Part shown: piece by piece, positions 17,307-28,173 of the stretch
How the letters are laid out: the number at the start of each line of letters is the position of its first letter
Position numbering within the stretch: position 1 is the stretch's first letter
DNA from: an uncultured Lachnospiraceae bacterium
Lineage (GTDB): Bacteria; Bacillota; Clostridia; Lachnospirales; Lachnospiraceae
Assembly (NCBI GenBank): GCA_947630485.1
Contig: CANRHU010000001.1
Location: forward strand, 1 to 64,000
Reading direction: 5' to 3'
DNA: 64,000 nucleotides
The notes under the pieces: generated by a model
Seen by the model: only the letters and a program-made list of their open reading frames with translations
What the model was told of the DNA's origin: nothing
The model's database searches: none
Translations under genes and position numbers: made by a program

Positions 17307-19844
17307 ATGAATATCATGAAACGAGACCGTTCCGAGCAGGAATATTGCCCGGAAAAGATTAAGAACGCTGTCGCGAAGGCTTTTGTGAGCGTGGGCAAGG
17401 CGGCAGAAGATGAGGAATTGGATCGGATCCTTGCCCAGGTGGAGCGCAAATTTCCTGCGGGATGGCAGCAGGAGCTGAAATTGTCTGTGGAGGAGATTCA
17501 GGATCTGGTAGAGCAGACGCTGATGGAGGAAGGGCATTACCGCGTCGTGCGAAGCTACATCCTTTACCGTGAAGAACGCTCGAAAAAGCGCCGCACCCGT
17601 CGTGAGATCATGCGGTTTTTCGAAAACACGGAGAAAGCGGCTCAATTGGAGTGGGTTTTGACCCGCGTTCAGAGGGAGTTTGACGCGGAGGAATACAATC
17701 TGGAATACCTGTCCGCCAAGTTCCAGGCGCTGTCCAAACCGGACATGACTGAGCGGGAGAAGCTGAATATCCTGACCAAATCTGCGGTGGAGCTGACGAC
17801 TCAGGAAGCCCCGCGGTGGGAAATGATTGCGGCGCGGCTGTTGCTTTTGGGTTTTACAGCGCGCCTTAAGGATACGATGGAGGCGCTGAATATCCACAGC
17901 TTTTATGAAAAGATCGCCTATCTGACGGATCAGGAGCTTTACGGCGCGTACATTTTACAGAATTATACGCGCGAGGAAGTAAACCAGTTTGAGACCTGGA
18001 TCGATTCGGAGCGGAATAACCGGATGAACTATTCCGGATTGGAGCTGCTGCTGAACCGGTACGTGATCCGCACCCGCAAGGGCGTGCCGATCGAGACGCC
18101 CCAGGAGATGTTCATGGGGATTGCCATGCATCTGGCGATGAAGGAGAAGAACCGCGGCTACTGGGTGAGACGTTTCTATGATATGCTGAGTAAGCTGCAG
18201 GTGACGATGGCGACGCCGACGTTGTCCAACGCCCGCAAGCCTTATCACCAGCTTTCTTCCTGTTTTATTGATACCGTGCCGGACAGCTTAAACGGTATCT
18301 ACCGCAGCATTGATAACTTCGCCAAAGTCAGCAAATTCGGCGGCGGTATGGGATTGTATTTCGGAAAGGTCCGAGCCAATGGGAGCACGATACGCGGCTT
18401 TGAAGGCGCGGCAGGCGGCGTTATCCGCTGGATTCGCCTGGCGAACGATACGGCGGTGGCTGTAGACCAGCTGGGGATGCGTCAGGGCGCGGTGGCCGTC
18501 TATCTGGATGTGTGGCATCGGGATCTGCCGGAATTTCTGAATCTGCGGACCAACAACGGCGACGACCGGATGAAGGCCCACGACGTCTTCCCGGCAGTGT
18601 GCTATCCGGATTATTTCTGGCAGCAGGCCAGGGATAATCGGAACGGGGATTGGTATCTGATGTGCCCGCATGAGATTCTGACGATCAAAGGCTATGCCCT
18701 GGAGGACTATTTCGGCGATGAGTGGACGGAGCGCTATCTGGATTGCGTAAATGATATGCGGATCAGCAAGCGTGTGATCCCGATTAAGGAAATCATCCGC
18801 CTGATCCTTAAGAGCGCGGTAGAGACGGGGACGCCGTTTACCTTTAACCGCGACCATGTGAACCGAATGAATCCCAACGGACATCGGGGAATTATTTACT
18901 GCAGCAATCTGTGTACGGAAATTGCACAGAATATGAGCGCGATTTCGTCCGTGGAACAGCGGATCGAGACTGTGGACGGAGAGACTGTGGTCGTCACGGT
19001 GACAAAGCCGGGCGAATTTGTGGTCTGTAATCTGGCCAGCCTGTCTTTGGGCAATATCGATGTGGAGAACCGCGATGAGATCACAGAGGTGACCCGCAGT
19101 GCGGTCCGCGCCCTGGACAATGTGATTGATCTGAATTTCTTCCCGGTGCCCTACGCGAAGATCAACAATGAGAAATACCGTCCCATAGGACTTGGCGTCA
19201 ACGGCTATCACCATATGCTGGCGAAGCATCATATCAAGTGGGAGAGCGAGGAGCATCTGGAGTTTGCGGAGAGGGTGTTTGCGGATATTCATTACGCGGC
19301 TGTGGAGGCAAGCTGCGATTACGCCATTGAGAAGGGCCGGTATCAGTATTTTGAGGGAAGCGACTGGCAGACAGGGGCGTATTTTGAGAAACGCAAGCTG
19401 ACGGATGCGCGCTGGAGCGCACTGGCGGCCAAGGTGGCGGCCAACGGTCTGCGCAACGGTTATCTTCTGGCGGTAGCGCCAACCAGCAGTACCAGCATCA
19501 TTGCCGGAACCACTGCCGGGCTTGATCCGATTATGAACCGATACTTTCTTGAAGAGAAAAAGAACGGCCTGATGCCCCGCGTGGCTCCTGAGTTGTCGAT
19601 GGACACGTTCTGGTATTATAAGAATGCCCATCTGATTGACCAGACCTGGTCTGTCCGCGCCTGCGGTATTCGTCAGCGGCACATTGACCAGGCCCAGAGC
19701 ATGAACCTTTATATTACGAACGAATTTACATTGAGTCAGGTGCTGAGGCTGTATATCCTGGCCTGGGAGCAGGGCGTAAAGACGATCTACTACATCCGCT
19801 CGAAGAGTCTGGAGGTTGAGGAGTGCGAGGCGTGCTCGTCATAA
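17307..19844 (+). CDS. nrdA: ribonucleoside-diphosphate reductase alpha subunit (class Ia)
   Basis: ATP-cone start, SKFGGGMGLYFGKVRANGS, NLCTEI, C-terminal CEACSS. Confidence 0.96.
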   Translation: MNIMKRDRSEQEYCPEKIKNAVAKAFVSVGKAAEDEELDRILAQVERKFPAGWQQELKLSVEEIQDLVEQTLMEEGHYRVVRSYILYREERSKKRRTRREIMRFFENTEKAAQLEWVLTRVQREFDAEEYNLEYLSAKFQALSKPDMTEREKLNILTKSAVELTTQEAPRWEMIAARLLLLGFTARLKDTMEALNIHSFYEKIAYLTDQELYGAYILQNYTREEVNQFETWIDSERNNRMNYSGLELLLNRYVIRTRKGVPIETPQEMFMGIAMHLAMKEKNRGYWVRRFYDMLSKLQVTMATPTLSNARKPYHQLSSCFIDTVPDSLNGIYRSIDNFAKVSKFGGGMGLYFGKVRANGSTIRGFEGAAGGVIRWIRLANDTAVAVDQLGMRQGAVAVYLDVWHRDLPEFLNLRTNNGDDRMKAHDVFPAVCYPDYFWQQARDNRNGDWYLMCPHEILTIKGYALEDYFGDEWTERYLDCVNDMRISKRVIPIKEIIRLILKSAVETGTPFTFNRDHVNRMNPNGHRGIIYCSNLCTEIAQNMSAISSVEQRIETVDGETVVVTVTKPGEFVVCNLASLSLGNIDVENRDEITEVTRSAVRALDNVIDLNFFPVPYAKINNEKYRPIGLGVNGYHHMLAKHHIKWESEEHLEFAERVFADIHYAAVEASCDYAIEKGRYQYFEGSDWQTGAYFEKRKLTDARWSALAAKVAANGLRNGYLLAVAPTSSTSIIAGTTAGLDPIMNRYFLEEKKNGLMPRVAPELSMDTFWYYKNAHLIDQTWSVRACGIRQRHIDQAQSMNLYITNEFTLSQVLRLYILAWEQGVKTIYYIRSKSLEVEECEACSS

Positions 19845-19912
19845 GATTGTGAATTATCAATGTCCGCGTTTTGCGCGGTACAATATATTTTGCAAAAGGA
19901 GAATAGAAAACT

Positions 19913-20956
19913 ATGGAAGAGATGCTCAAGAAACCCCTATTCAATCCGGAAGGAGATACGGATGTCCGTCATCGCCGCATGGTGGGCGGCAACACTACCA
20001 ATCTGAATGATTTCAACAATATGAAATATTCCTGGGTCAGCGACTGGTATCGGCAGGCCATGAATAACTTTTGGATTCCCGAGGAGATCAATATGAGCGT
20101 GGATGTCAAGGACTACCGCCGCCTTCCGGCCCCGGAGCGCCGCGCTTATGATAAGGTTCTCTCCTTCCTTATTTTCCTGGACAGTATTCAGACTGCCAAT
20201 CTGCCGAATATCGGCGAGTATGTGACGGCTAATGAGGTCAATCTGTGCCTGGCGATTCAGACCTTCCAGGAGGCGATTCACAGCCAGAGCTATAGTTACA
20301 TGTTGGATACGATCTGCGAACCGCAGGAGCGCAACGATGTACTTTATCAGTGGAAGGACGATGAGCATCTTCTGGCCAGAAACCGCTTCATTGGAGATTT
20401 GTACAATGATTTCCAGAAGGATAAGGAGCTGGATGTCTTCATGAGGACGCTGGTGGCGAACTATATCCTTGAGGGCGTATATTTCTACAGCGGATTTATG
20501 TTCTTTTACAATCTGGGCAGGAACAATCTGATGCCGGGTTCCGTGCAGGAGATCCGCTATATCAACCGCGATGAGAATACCCATCTGTGGCTGTTCCGCA
20601 ATATTCTTCTGGAGATGCAGAAGGAAGAGCCGCAGATGTTTACGGAAGAGAAGAAGGCGGTCTACCGCGGCATGATCCGCGAGGGCTGCGAGCAGGAGAT
20701 TCGCTGGGGTCATTATGTGATCGGCGATGACGTGCAGGGGCTGAATAAGAGCATGATCACTGATTATATCCAGTATCTGGGCAATCTGCGCTGCATGAAC
20801 GTCGGTCTGGATCCGATCTATGAGGGCCATGAACAGGAGCCGGACAGCATGCGCTGGGTGTCCCAGTATTCCAACGCAAACATGATCAAGACGGATTTCT
20901 TCGAAGCGAGGAGCACTGCTTACGCCAAGAGCAGCGCGCTGGAGGATGATCTGTAG
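19913..20956 (+). CDS. nrdB: ribonucleoside-diphosphate reductase beta subunit
   Basis: DSIQ, FQEAIHSQSYSYML (E, H and radical Tyr positions), downstream of nrdA. Confidence 0.96.
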   Translation: MEEMLKKPLFNPEGDTDVRHRRMVGGNTTNLNDFNNMKYSWVSDWYRQAMNNFWIPEEINMSVDVKDYRRLPAPERRAYDKVLSFLIFLDSIQTANLPNIGEYVTANEVNLCLAIQTFQEAIHSQSYSYMLDTICEPQERNDVLYQWKDDEHLLARNRFIGDLYNDFQKDKELDVFMRTLVANYILEGVYFYSGFMFFYNLGRNNLMPGSVQEIRYINRDENTHLWLFRNILLEMQKEEPQMFTEEKKAVYRGMIREGCEQEIRWGHYVIGDDVQGLNKSMITDYIQYLGNLRCMNVGLDPIYEGHEQEPDSMRWVSQYSNANMIKTDFFEARSTAYAKSSALEDDL

Positions 20957-20992
20957 AAGTTCAGGATAATGGCCGATCGGAATGACATATAT

Positions 20993-21030
20993 GGGAGAGC
21001 CGGAAAAGAATCCGACTCTCTTTTCTTTTA
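20993..21030 (+). terminator. terminator after nrdB
   Basis: GGAGAGCCGGA-aaagaa-TCCGACTCTC then TTTTCTTTT. Confidence 0.8.
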
Positions 21031-21093
21031 TACGGACAAAACGCCAGTGGTTCGCTGTTCGTCTTATCGCCGGAGAAGTGCCGCGGCTGATAT

Positions 21094-22368
21094 TCAGATC
21101 AGTTTCCGGATCGTAACAGCGGTGTTGCTGTAGGAAGCATTGTCAAAGCCGGTCGGCGAAACCAGGGAAATGGTCGCCGGTGTGCCGCCGGTCACATTGA
21201 CAATGGTGGAGCCGGATACGGAGATGGGAGTGTTGTCTGTCGTTACATAAGCGGAGGTGGTGGTACCGCCGATCGGAGCGCCGCCGTTCGTCAGCGCCAG
21301 AGTGACAGTTGCCGGGGCCCCGGTGGTCGTGGTTACGTCGGTGTTGTAAGAGATCTCGTAGAGACCGTCCTCATTCAGCGTGAACGTTCCGCTGCCGGTG
21401 TCATGGGTGACTGCCGTACCGGCTTGAACCGGGGTGGAGGCAAATACCAATGGAGCCGCGGCGGAGGCAGCCGTCTGAGCGGAGGTATTAACCGCGTTGA
21501 GAGCGCTTACTGCGGGAAGTACTGCGTCGGCCCCAGCGGGTCCGGCAGGTCCCATTGGCCCGGCAGGCCCCATCGGTCCGGCAGGTCCAGCGGGCCCGGT
21601 CGCTCCAGTCGGTCCGGCAGGCCCAGCGGGTCCGGCAGGTCCAGCGGGTCCGGTCGCTCCAGTCGGTCCGGCAGGTCCAACAGGTCCGGCAGGCCCAGTC
21701 GGCCCGACAGGTCCTGCCGCGCCTTCAGCGCCGTCCGCACCCTGTGGGATTGTGAAATTGAGAATTGCGTTTTGTTCGGTTCCTACGTTGGCGACAGTGG
21801 CTTCCGTTCCGGGAGCGCCGGTTGTGATGACGCCGATTGAGAGTGTGCCGGCAGATCCAGCCGGACCAACTGCACCTTGTGGGCCTTGTGGGCCCTGCGG
21901 CCCTGCCGCGCCTTGCGGTCCCTGTGGACCTGTCGGTCCCTGCGGTCCGGCAGGCCCTGCCGCCCCGGCTGCGCCCTGCGGAATTGTGAAGTTAAGAATC
22001 GCATTCTGAGCGGTTCCCACATTCGTGACACGGGCCTGTGTGCCGGGGGCTCCATCCGTTACTGTGCCCACGGTGACAATGGCCGCGGGCCCGGCAGGTC
22101 CCTGCGGCCCGGTCAGTCCCTGTGGTCCCTGCGGTCCGGTTGCACCCTGTGGTCCTTGCGGTCCGGCAGGCCCCTGCGGTCCGGTTGTATCCTTCGGCTC
22201 TGGATACCCGGAGGGGACGTGAGGACCTGAGCAAGGCGGCGGACAGGGTGGAGGACAAGACGGCGAACAGAGTGCCGGTGACGCTAGGTTCGAATTGGTA
22301 CAGCCGTTAGAATTGCAGCAATTATTAGAATAGTTTGGATAATTGCACCCATAATTTGGGAAAAACAT
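21094..22368 (-). CDS. collagen-like (Gly-X-Y) exosporium/BclA-type protein
   Basis: Cys/Asn-rich N-terminus, long [17 protein letters not shown] tracts, two internal ~39-aa non-collagen repeats, C-terminal beta-rich BclA-C-like domain. Confidence 0.92.
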   Translation of the reverse strand: MFFPNYGCNYPNYSNNCCNSNGCTNSNLASPALCSPSCPPPCPPPCSGPHVPSGYPEPKDTTGPQGPAGPQGPQGATGPQGPQGLTGPQGPAGPAAIVTVGTVTDGAPGTQARVTNVGTAQNAILNFTIPQGAAGAAGPAGPQGPTGPQGPQGAAGPQGPQGPQGAVGPAGSAGTLSIGVITTGAPGTEATVANVGTEQNAILNFTIPQGADGAEGAAGPVGPTGPAGPVGPAGPTGATGPAGPAGPAGPAGPTGATGPAGPAGPMGPAGPMGPAGPAGADAVLPAVSALNAVNTSAQTAASAAAPLVFASTPVQAGTAVTHDTGSGTFTLNEDGLYEISYNTDVTTTTGAPATVTLALTNGGAPIGGTTTSAYVTTDNTPISVSGSTIVNVTGGTPATISLVSPTGFDNASYSNTAVTIRKLI

Positions 22369-22431
22369 ATAATCACTCCTCTTTGTTCTGCCGGATGGTT
22401 CCGGGAAGTTCCCTTTCCCTCCGGTCTAATT

Positions 22432-22459
22432 TATCATATGTCCCGGGAACAGCTTTGGT
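22432..22459 (-). promoter_or_regulatory. sigma-K/sigma-E-like promoter for the collagen-like gene
   Basis: On the minus strand: AC - 17 bp - CATATGATA (consensus CATANNNTA), about 65 bp upstream of the start. Confidence 0.5.
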
Positions 22460-22529
22460 TCGTCCTCAGAATGGGGCGCAGACTGCGGCGGCAAAGAAGA
22501 ATGAGCCGGTTCAGGCGGGGCCATTCGCG

Positions 22530-22760
22530 CTATTCGTCAAATTCCGCTACGACATAGTATCCGCGGTCGTTCTGTTTGATGTCGCGCACAACGCCGTGAG
22601 TGGATTTCAGCCGGTCGCGGCCCTTATAGCAGCAGGACATGGCTACGGCGGGTTCGATGATATAACTGGTGCCGCTGAGCGCCTCATGGGCCGTGATATC
22701 AATTTCATCGCCGATTTTTACCAGCCCCTGACGCTCCATTTTAAATTCGATGATTCTCAT
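22530..22760 (-). CDS. hypothetical small protein (76 aa)
   Basis: MRIIEFKMERQGLVKIGDEIDITAHEALSG...; SD aagggacag before ATG. Confidence 0.7.
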   Translation of the reverse strand: MRIIEFKMERQGLVKIGDEIDITAHEALSGTSYIIEPAVAMSCCYKGRDRLKSTHGVVRDIKQNDRGYYVVAEFDE

Positions 22761-22976
22761 TTTTGCTGTCCCTTCTGAAACAGATGTCGTGATTGATGCT
22801 GTCATTATCGCACAAATGGGGGCTTTCCACAATCTTTTTCAAGGGAAAATCTATTGAAATAAAGGTTGAAAACCGATATAATATGAGCGAATGGGCAAAT
22901 GAAAACAAAGAAAACAGCCTGAATAAAAGCCTCAAAGACAGGCTGTCCAAAACGCTTAGAAGAAAGGACGCAGGTA

Positions 22977-24563
22977 ATGGAAGATCGGCATCCGCAGCCG
23001 CGGCTGTACCGACAACTGAATGAATACTGCAGCTCGGATGCGTATCCTTTTCATATGCCGGGGCATAAACGCCGTTCGGATACGGCTTTTATGGCAGGGT
23101 TTGCAAATCCGTACAGTATCGATATCACGGAGATCGACGGTTTTGACAATCTCCATCATGCAGAAGGGCTCCTGCGGGAATCCATGGACTGGGCCGCGTC
23201 GGTATACGGTGCCGGCCGTACCTATTATCTGATCGATGGAAGTACCTGCGGGGTGCTGGCGGCTGTCTGTTCGTCTGTTCCGCGCGGCGGTACGATTCTT
23301 ATGGCACGGAACAGCCACAAATCCGCGTATCATGCGGCCGCGTTAAATGAGCTGAATATTCGGTATATTTATCCACAGATTATAGACGATTTCGGGCTTC
23401 AGGGTGGATTATTGCCGCAGGATATTGAGAAAATGTTGATAAGTGCGGACAACGGCCAGGGGGAAGGCGGGGAGGACGGCTGTGAAAATGAAACCGCGTC
23501 CAGGCCTTCCGACATGCCGGATGCTGTATTCATCACTTCACCTACATATGACGGTGTGGTGTCGGATGTCCGCGGGATTGCCGATGTCTGTCATCGGTAT
23601 GGCGTACCGCTGATCGTGGATGAGGCCCACGGGGCCCATTTCCCGTTCGGCGGGATGTTTCCTGCCTCCGCTCTGGAAGAAGGAGCGGATATCGTGATTC
23701 AAAGTTTACATAAAACGCTTCCGGCGTTTACCCAGACCGCCTTACTGCATGTGCAGACTGACCGCGTCGACATTGGACGGCTGAAATATTATCTTCAGGT
23801 TTTCCAGACCAGCAGCCCGTCTTATGTGCTGATGGCCGGGATTGAACGCTGTATCGAATATATGTCGGGAGAAGGCCGTGATGAGATGAAGCGTTTTGCC
23901 GGGCGGCTTGCGAATCTGCGCTGCCGGCTGCGCGGACTTCGCCGGCTTCGGCTTTTGGATCGGGATGTGATTGGCAGCGCGGGGGTGTATGACCTGGATG
24001 GTTCGAAGATCATTATTTCGGCAGCGGCCTGTGCGGACGGCAGCGGCAGGCTGACCGGGACTGCTTTGGCGGAGCGCCTTCGCCGTGAATATCGTTTGGA
24101 AATGGAAATGTGCGGCGCCGATTATGTAACCGCGATTACGACTTTGATGGACAGCGAGGAGGGGCTGAGGCGTTTGGAGGAGGCTTTCTTCGGGATTGAC
24201 GAGGGACTGACAGACGGCCGGCCGGCGGCTGCGGCGCATCAAGCCACCGCGGAATTCCGATCCATTTATAAGAGTATGGAGGCTTTTTCTGCCGGCAGGA
24301 CGCGGACCTGTTCCCCTTACATACGCCCCATTCCTATTCATGAGGCGCAGGCGCGTCCGGCCCGGGCGCTTGGGCTCGAAGCCGCCGTCGGACATGTTTC
24401 CGGAGAATATGTCTATCTGTATCCGCCTGGAATTCCGATCGTCGTGCCGGGAGAAGTACTGACAGAAGATATTATAGATAAGATCTGTACCTGGAAAAGG
24501 CAGAATCTGCTGATTCAGGGCATGTATGACCACACGGCGGCGGAGATACGTGTGCTTATATGA
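22977..24563 (+). CDS. aminotransferase class I/II-fold Orn/Lys/Arg decarboxylase
   Basis: PFHMPGHKRR, EIDGFDNLHHAEGLL, NSHKSAYHAAAL, VDEAHGAHFPF, QSLHKTLPAFTQ. Confidence 0.94.
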   Translation: MEDRHPQPRLYRQLNEYCSSDAYPFHMPGHKRRSDTAFMAGFANPYSIDITEIDGFDNLHHAEGLLRESMDWAASVYGAGRTYYLIDGSTCGVLAAVCSSVPRGGTILMARNSHKSAYHAAALNELNIRYIYPQIIDDFGLQGGLLPQDIEKMLISADNGQGEGGEDGCENETASRPSDMPDAVFITSPTYDGVVSDVRGIADVCHRYGVPLIVDEAHGAHFPFGGMFPASALEEGADIVIQSLHKTLPAFTQTALLHVQTDRVDIGRLKYYLQVFQTSSPSYVLMAGIERCIEYMSGEGRDEMKRFAGRLANLRCRLRGLRRLRLLDRDVIGSAGVYDLDGSKIIISAAACADGSGRLTGTALAERLRREYRLEMEMCGADYVTAITTLMDSEEGLRRLEEAFFGIDEGLTDGRPAAAAHQATAEFRSIYKSMEAFSAGRTRTCSPYIRPIPIHEAQARPARALGLEAAVGHVSGEYVYLYPPGIPIVVPGEVLTEDIIDKICTWKRQNLLIQGMYDHTAAEIRVLI

Positions 24564-24605
24564 CCGATTAGCCGGATAAATCCGGCCGGAAAGCGAGGAA
24601 ATCTT

Positions 24606-25355
24606 ATGGGAAAGGTAATCGTTATCGAGGGAAGCGACGGCAGCGGGAAGGAGACGCAGACCCGCCTGCTTGGGAAGTATCTGAAAGAGCAGGGCTGTCC
24701 TGTGCGCATGGTTAATTATCCGAATTATGGAAGCGAGTCCTCGGCGCTGGTACGGATGTATCTGGGCCGTGAATTTGGTTCGGACGCGTTCGCGGTCAAT
24801 GCTTATGTGGCGTCCGCGTTTTACGCGGTGGATCGGTTTGCCTCCTATTTGAAGGAATGGAAGACTTTTTACGAAGCAGGCGACGATCATATTGTCATCT
24901 GCGACCGGTATGTGACCAGCAATATGCTTCATCAGGCCTCGAAACTGGATACTTTGGAGGAGCGGCTGGCATTTCTTGACTGGGAGTATGATTTTGAGTA
25001 TGTGAAGGGCGGCCTTCCTGTGCCGGATCATGTCTTTTTCCTGGATGTTCCTCCGGAGGTGTCCGCTGATCTTATAAGAGAGCGCGCGAATAAGATCACG
25101 CATGAGGCGCAGAAGGATATTCACGAGGCGAATCCGGAATTTCTGCGCAGATCCTATGAGAACAGTATGCTTCTGGTAGAGAGGTACGGCTGGGATCGGG
25201 TGGAGTGCTGTGACGGACAGGGGAAATTAAAATCGATTGAAGAGATTCATCGGATGCTTCGCAGCCGGATTGCGGCAGAGCATCCCTGTCCGGGGAAGGC
25301 TGTCAGAGCGAAAGAACAGTCTGCGGATTTAGGAGCGGGAGGAAAATGCCAGTGA
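24606..25355 (+). CDS. tmk: thymidylate kinase
   Basis: IEGSDGSGKETQTRLL P-loop, VICDRYVTSNM. Confidence 0.88.
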   Translation: MGKVIVIEGSDGSGKETQTRLLGKYLKEQGCPVRMVNYPNYGSESSALVRMYLGREFGSDAFAVNAYVASAFYAVDRFASYLKEWKTFYEAGDDHIVICDRYVTSNMLHQASKLDTLEERLAFLDWEYDFEYVKGGLPVPDHVFFLDVPPEVSADLIRERANKITHEAQKDIHEANPEFLRRSYENSMLLVERYGWDRVECCDGQGKLKSIEEIHRMLRSRIAAEHPCPGKAVRAKEQSADLGAGGKCQ

Positions 25356-25426
25356 AATAGAACTATACATGATATTTGAATTATGATATACTGTTTGGGA
25401 GGGCGATACGGAGAGGGGGCTGCGCG

Positions 25427-26416
25427 ATGCTTAGTTTTAATGATATACTGGGCCATGACGCTGTAAAACAACATTTTCAGAAGGCTATCGAATCCCACAA
25501 GATTTCCCATGCGTACATTCTGGCCGGGGAGGCCGGCATGGGCCGTAAGTCGCTGGCACACGCGTTTGCGCTGACGCTTTTGTGTGAGAAAGGCGGCAGT
25601 CAGCCCTGTATGGAGTGCCATGCCTGCCGGCAGGTTCTCTCCGGCAATCATCCGGATCTGATTCATGTGGTTCATGAGAAACCGGCCACGATCGGCGTGG
25701 ACGATATCCGTGAGCAGATCAATGATACGATCCAGATCCGCCCTTACAGCAGTTATTATAAGATTTATATTGTGGACGAGGCGGAGAAGATGACGGTTCA
25801 GGCGCAGAATGCGCTCTTAAAGACGATCGAGGAGCCTCCGTCCTATGCGGTGATTATCCTGCTGACTACGAACCCGGAGTCATTTCTTCCGACGATTTTA
25901 TCCCGCTGCGTACAGCTGAAGCTGCGGCCCCTGAGGGATTCCGTCATTCAGGAATACCTGATGGGCGTGCTGAAGATTCCGGAGAATGACGCCAGGCTTT
26001 ACGCGGCGTTTGCCAGAGGGAATCTGGGCAAAGCCATCCGGCTGGCCGGTTCTGAGGAGTTCCGAAGGATGTATGAAGAGCTGCTTTTTCTTTTGCGGCA
26101 GGTGCGCGAGATGAGTATCAGCGACCTTCTGGAGCGGATTAAAGGCTGGAAGGATGAGAATCTGGATCTTTATGAGTGCCTGGATTTCATGCAGGTCTGG
26201 TATCGGGACGCATTGATGTATAAGGTGACCAAGGATGTGGATCTGCTGATTTTTAAGGATGAATATGTCACCATCGAGGAGATGGCGCGCAGAACGGCCT
26301 ACGATGGCTTTGAGTCAATTCTGGAAGCTATCGATAAGGCGAGGGTACGCCTGCAGGCCAACGTAAATATGGAACTTGCCATGGAGCTGATGCTTCTGGT
26401 GATGAAGGAGAATTAG
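25427..26416 (+). CDS. holB: DNA polymerase III delta' subunit
   Basis: FNDILGHDAVKQHFQKAI, zinc motif CMECHACRQVLSGNHPD, DEAEKMTVQAQNALLKTIEEPP. Confidence 0.93.
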   Translation: MLSFNDILGHDAVKQHFQKAIESHKISHAYILAGEAGMGRKSLAHAFALTLLCEKGGSQPCMECHACRQVLSGNHPDLIHVVHEKPATIGVDDIREQINDTIQIRPYSSYYKIYIVDEAEKMTVQAQNALLKTIEEPPSYAVIILLTTNPESFLPTILSRCVQLKLRPLRDSVIQEYLMGVLKIPENDARLYAAFARGNLGKAIRLAGSEEFRRMYEELLFLLRQVREMSISDLLERIKGWKDENLDLYECLDFMQVWYRDALMYKVTKDVDLLIFKDEYVTIEEMARRTAYDGFESILEAIDKARVRLQANVNMELAMELMLLVMKEN

Positions 26417-26418
26417 AT

Positions 26419-27330
26419 ATGACGACAGTAATAGGAGTACGATTTCGCAACGCGGGGAAGATCTATTATTTTTCTCCGGGGAAACTGCAGATAAAGGCCG
26501 GACAGCATGTAATTGTGGAGACGGCCCGCGGGATTGAGTACGGCTATGTGGTGCTGGGGAACCGGGATGTGGAGGATCAGAAGGTTGTTCAGCCGCTTAA
26601 GACCGTGATACGCATGGCCACCGCGGAAGATGACCAGACGGAGGCGGAGAACAAGCGGAAGGAGAAGGATGCTTTTCAGATCTGCCTGGAGAAGATTAAA
26701 AAGCACGGCCTGGAGATGAAGCTGATCGATGTGGAATACACATTCGATAACAATAAAATTCTGTTCTATTTTACTGCCGACGGGCGCATTGATTTCCGCG
26801 AGCTGGTGAAGGATTTGGCTTCCGTATTCCGGACCCGGATCGAGCTGCGGCAGGTGGGAGTCCGCGATGAGACCAAGATTGTGGGTGGCGTGGGTATCTG
26901 CGGAAGACCGCTCTGCTGCCATACCTTTTTATCGGAGTTCATACCGGTATCAATCAAGATGGCCAAAGAGCAGAATCTTTCCCTGAATCCGTCGAAGATC
27001 TCGGGAGTCTGCGGGCGTCTTATGTGCTGTCTGAAGAATGAAGAGGAGACGTATGAGTACTTAAACAGCAAGATGCCAAGCGTCGGGGATTTGGTCACGA
27101 CTGACGACGGCTTAAAGGGAGAAGTACACAGTACGAATGTGCTTCGGCAGACGGTGAAGGTACGGGTGACTTCGGATAAGGACGACATTGAAATTCACGA
27201 GTATAAAGTAGAACAGCTGCGTTTCAAGCCGCGCCGCCGGAAAGAAAAATCTCAGGTGCAGGACGCGGAATTGAAGAAGTTGGAGGCGCTGGAGAAAGCG
27301 GAAGGAAGATCGAAACTGGATGACAACTGA
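26419..27330 (+). CDS. ricT: PSP1 domain protein (YaaT/RicT family)
   Basis: GVRFRNAGKIYYFSPG, RELVKDLASVFRTRIELRQVGVRDE, GGVGICGRPLCC, GVCGRLMCCLKNE. Confidence 0.94.
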   Translation: MTTVIGVRFRNAGKIYYFSPGKLQIKAGQHVIVETARGIEYGYVVLGNRDVEDQKVVQPLKTVIRMATAEDDQTEAENKRKEKDAFQICLEKIKKHGLEMKLIDVEYTFDNNKILFYFTADGRIDFRELVKDLASVFRTRIELRQVGVRDETKIVGGVGICGRPLCCHTFLSEFIPVSIKMAKEQNLSLNPSKISGVCGRLMCCLKNEEETYEYLNSKMPSVGDLVTTDDGLKGEVHSTNVLRQTVKVRVTSDKDDIEIHEYKVEQLRFKPRRRKEKSQVQDAELKKLEALEKAEGRSKLDDN

Positions 27331-28117
27331 TTTTGGGGAAAAGAAAGCCGTTCCTGGACAGATTGGTCCGCTGTCGGACAAGGAGGCGTACGTAAAGCAG
27401 ACGGAGCGCGTTGACGACCTGGAGCGCAACGGATACCGGATTATTCAGGATCCTTCACGGTTTTGCTTCGGCATGGACGCGGTTCTGCTGTCCGGTTTTG
27501 CCCGCGTCGGCCCAGGAGAGCGGGTGCTGGATCTGGGCACCGGAACCGGGATTATTCCGATTCTTCTCGAGGCGAAGACGCAGGGACGTCATTTTACCGG
27601 ACTGGAGATTCAGCCGGAGATGGCGGAGATGGCCGCCCGCAGCGTGGCGCTGAATCATCTGCAGGAGAAGATCAATATTGTGGTGGGAGATTTAAAGGAG
27701 GCAAGCCGCCTGTTTGGCCTGGCCTCCTTTGATGTAGTCACGTCGAATCCGCCGTATATGGACGACGGCGGGGGGCTTCGGAATCCGGACGCGCCCAAAG
27801 CCATCGCCCGTCATGAGGTTTTGTGTACGTTTGAGGATGTGGCGGGCGAGACGGCGCGCCTTCTGCGCCCCGGCGGCCGATTCTATCTGGTGCACCGTCC
27901 GCGGCGTCTTCCGGAGCTGCTTACCATGCTGCGCCGCCACGGTCTGGAACCGAAGCGCATGAAGCTGGTACACCCTTTTGTGGATCGGGATGCCAATATG
28001 GTGCTTCTGGAGGCAGTGCGCGGCGGCAGGCCGCTGATGCAGGTGGAAGCCCCGGTTATTGTGTTCGCGGCGCCGGGAGTATACAGCGATGAGATTCGAG
28101 ATGTGTATGGATACTAG
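27320..28117 (+). CDS. tRNA1(Val) (adenine-N6)-methyltransferase-like SAM methyltransferase
   Basis: FCFGMDAVLLSGFA, VLDLGTGTGIIPILL, SNPPYM. Confidence 0.9.
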   Translation: MTTDFGEKKAVPGQIGPLSDKEAYVKQTERVDDLERNGYRIIQDPSRFCFGMDAVLLSGFARVGPGERVLDLGTGTGIIPILLEAKTQGRHFTGLEIQPEMAEMAARSVALNHLQEKINIVVGDLKEASRLFGLASFDVVTSNPPYMDDGGGLRNPDAPKAIARHEVLCTFEDVAGETARLLRPGGRFYLVHRPRRLPELLTMLRRHGLEPKRMKLVHPFVDRDANMVLLEAVRGGRPLMQVEAPVIVFAAPGVYSDEIRDVYGY

Positions 28118-28173
28118 CGAAACCGCGTCCGGTACGCGGAGGCAGCTGTCGGAAAGAAAGGAGCCCATGCAAT

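Noticed and set aside
21520-22200. Tandem GC-rich repeats considered as CRISPR-like or minisatellite non-coding array
   Set aside because: They are in-frame collagen codon repeats with no unique spacers.
21403-22258. Several ORFs in other frames through the collagen-like gene
   Set aside because: Repetitive Gly-X-Y coding DNA is open in many frames; only the minus-strand 424-aa ORF has a start context, N-terminal and C-terminal domains.
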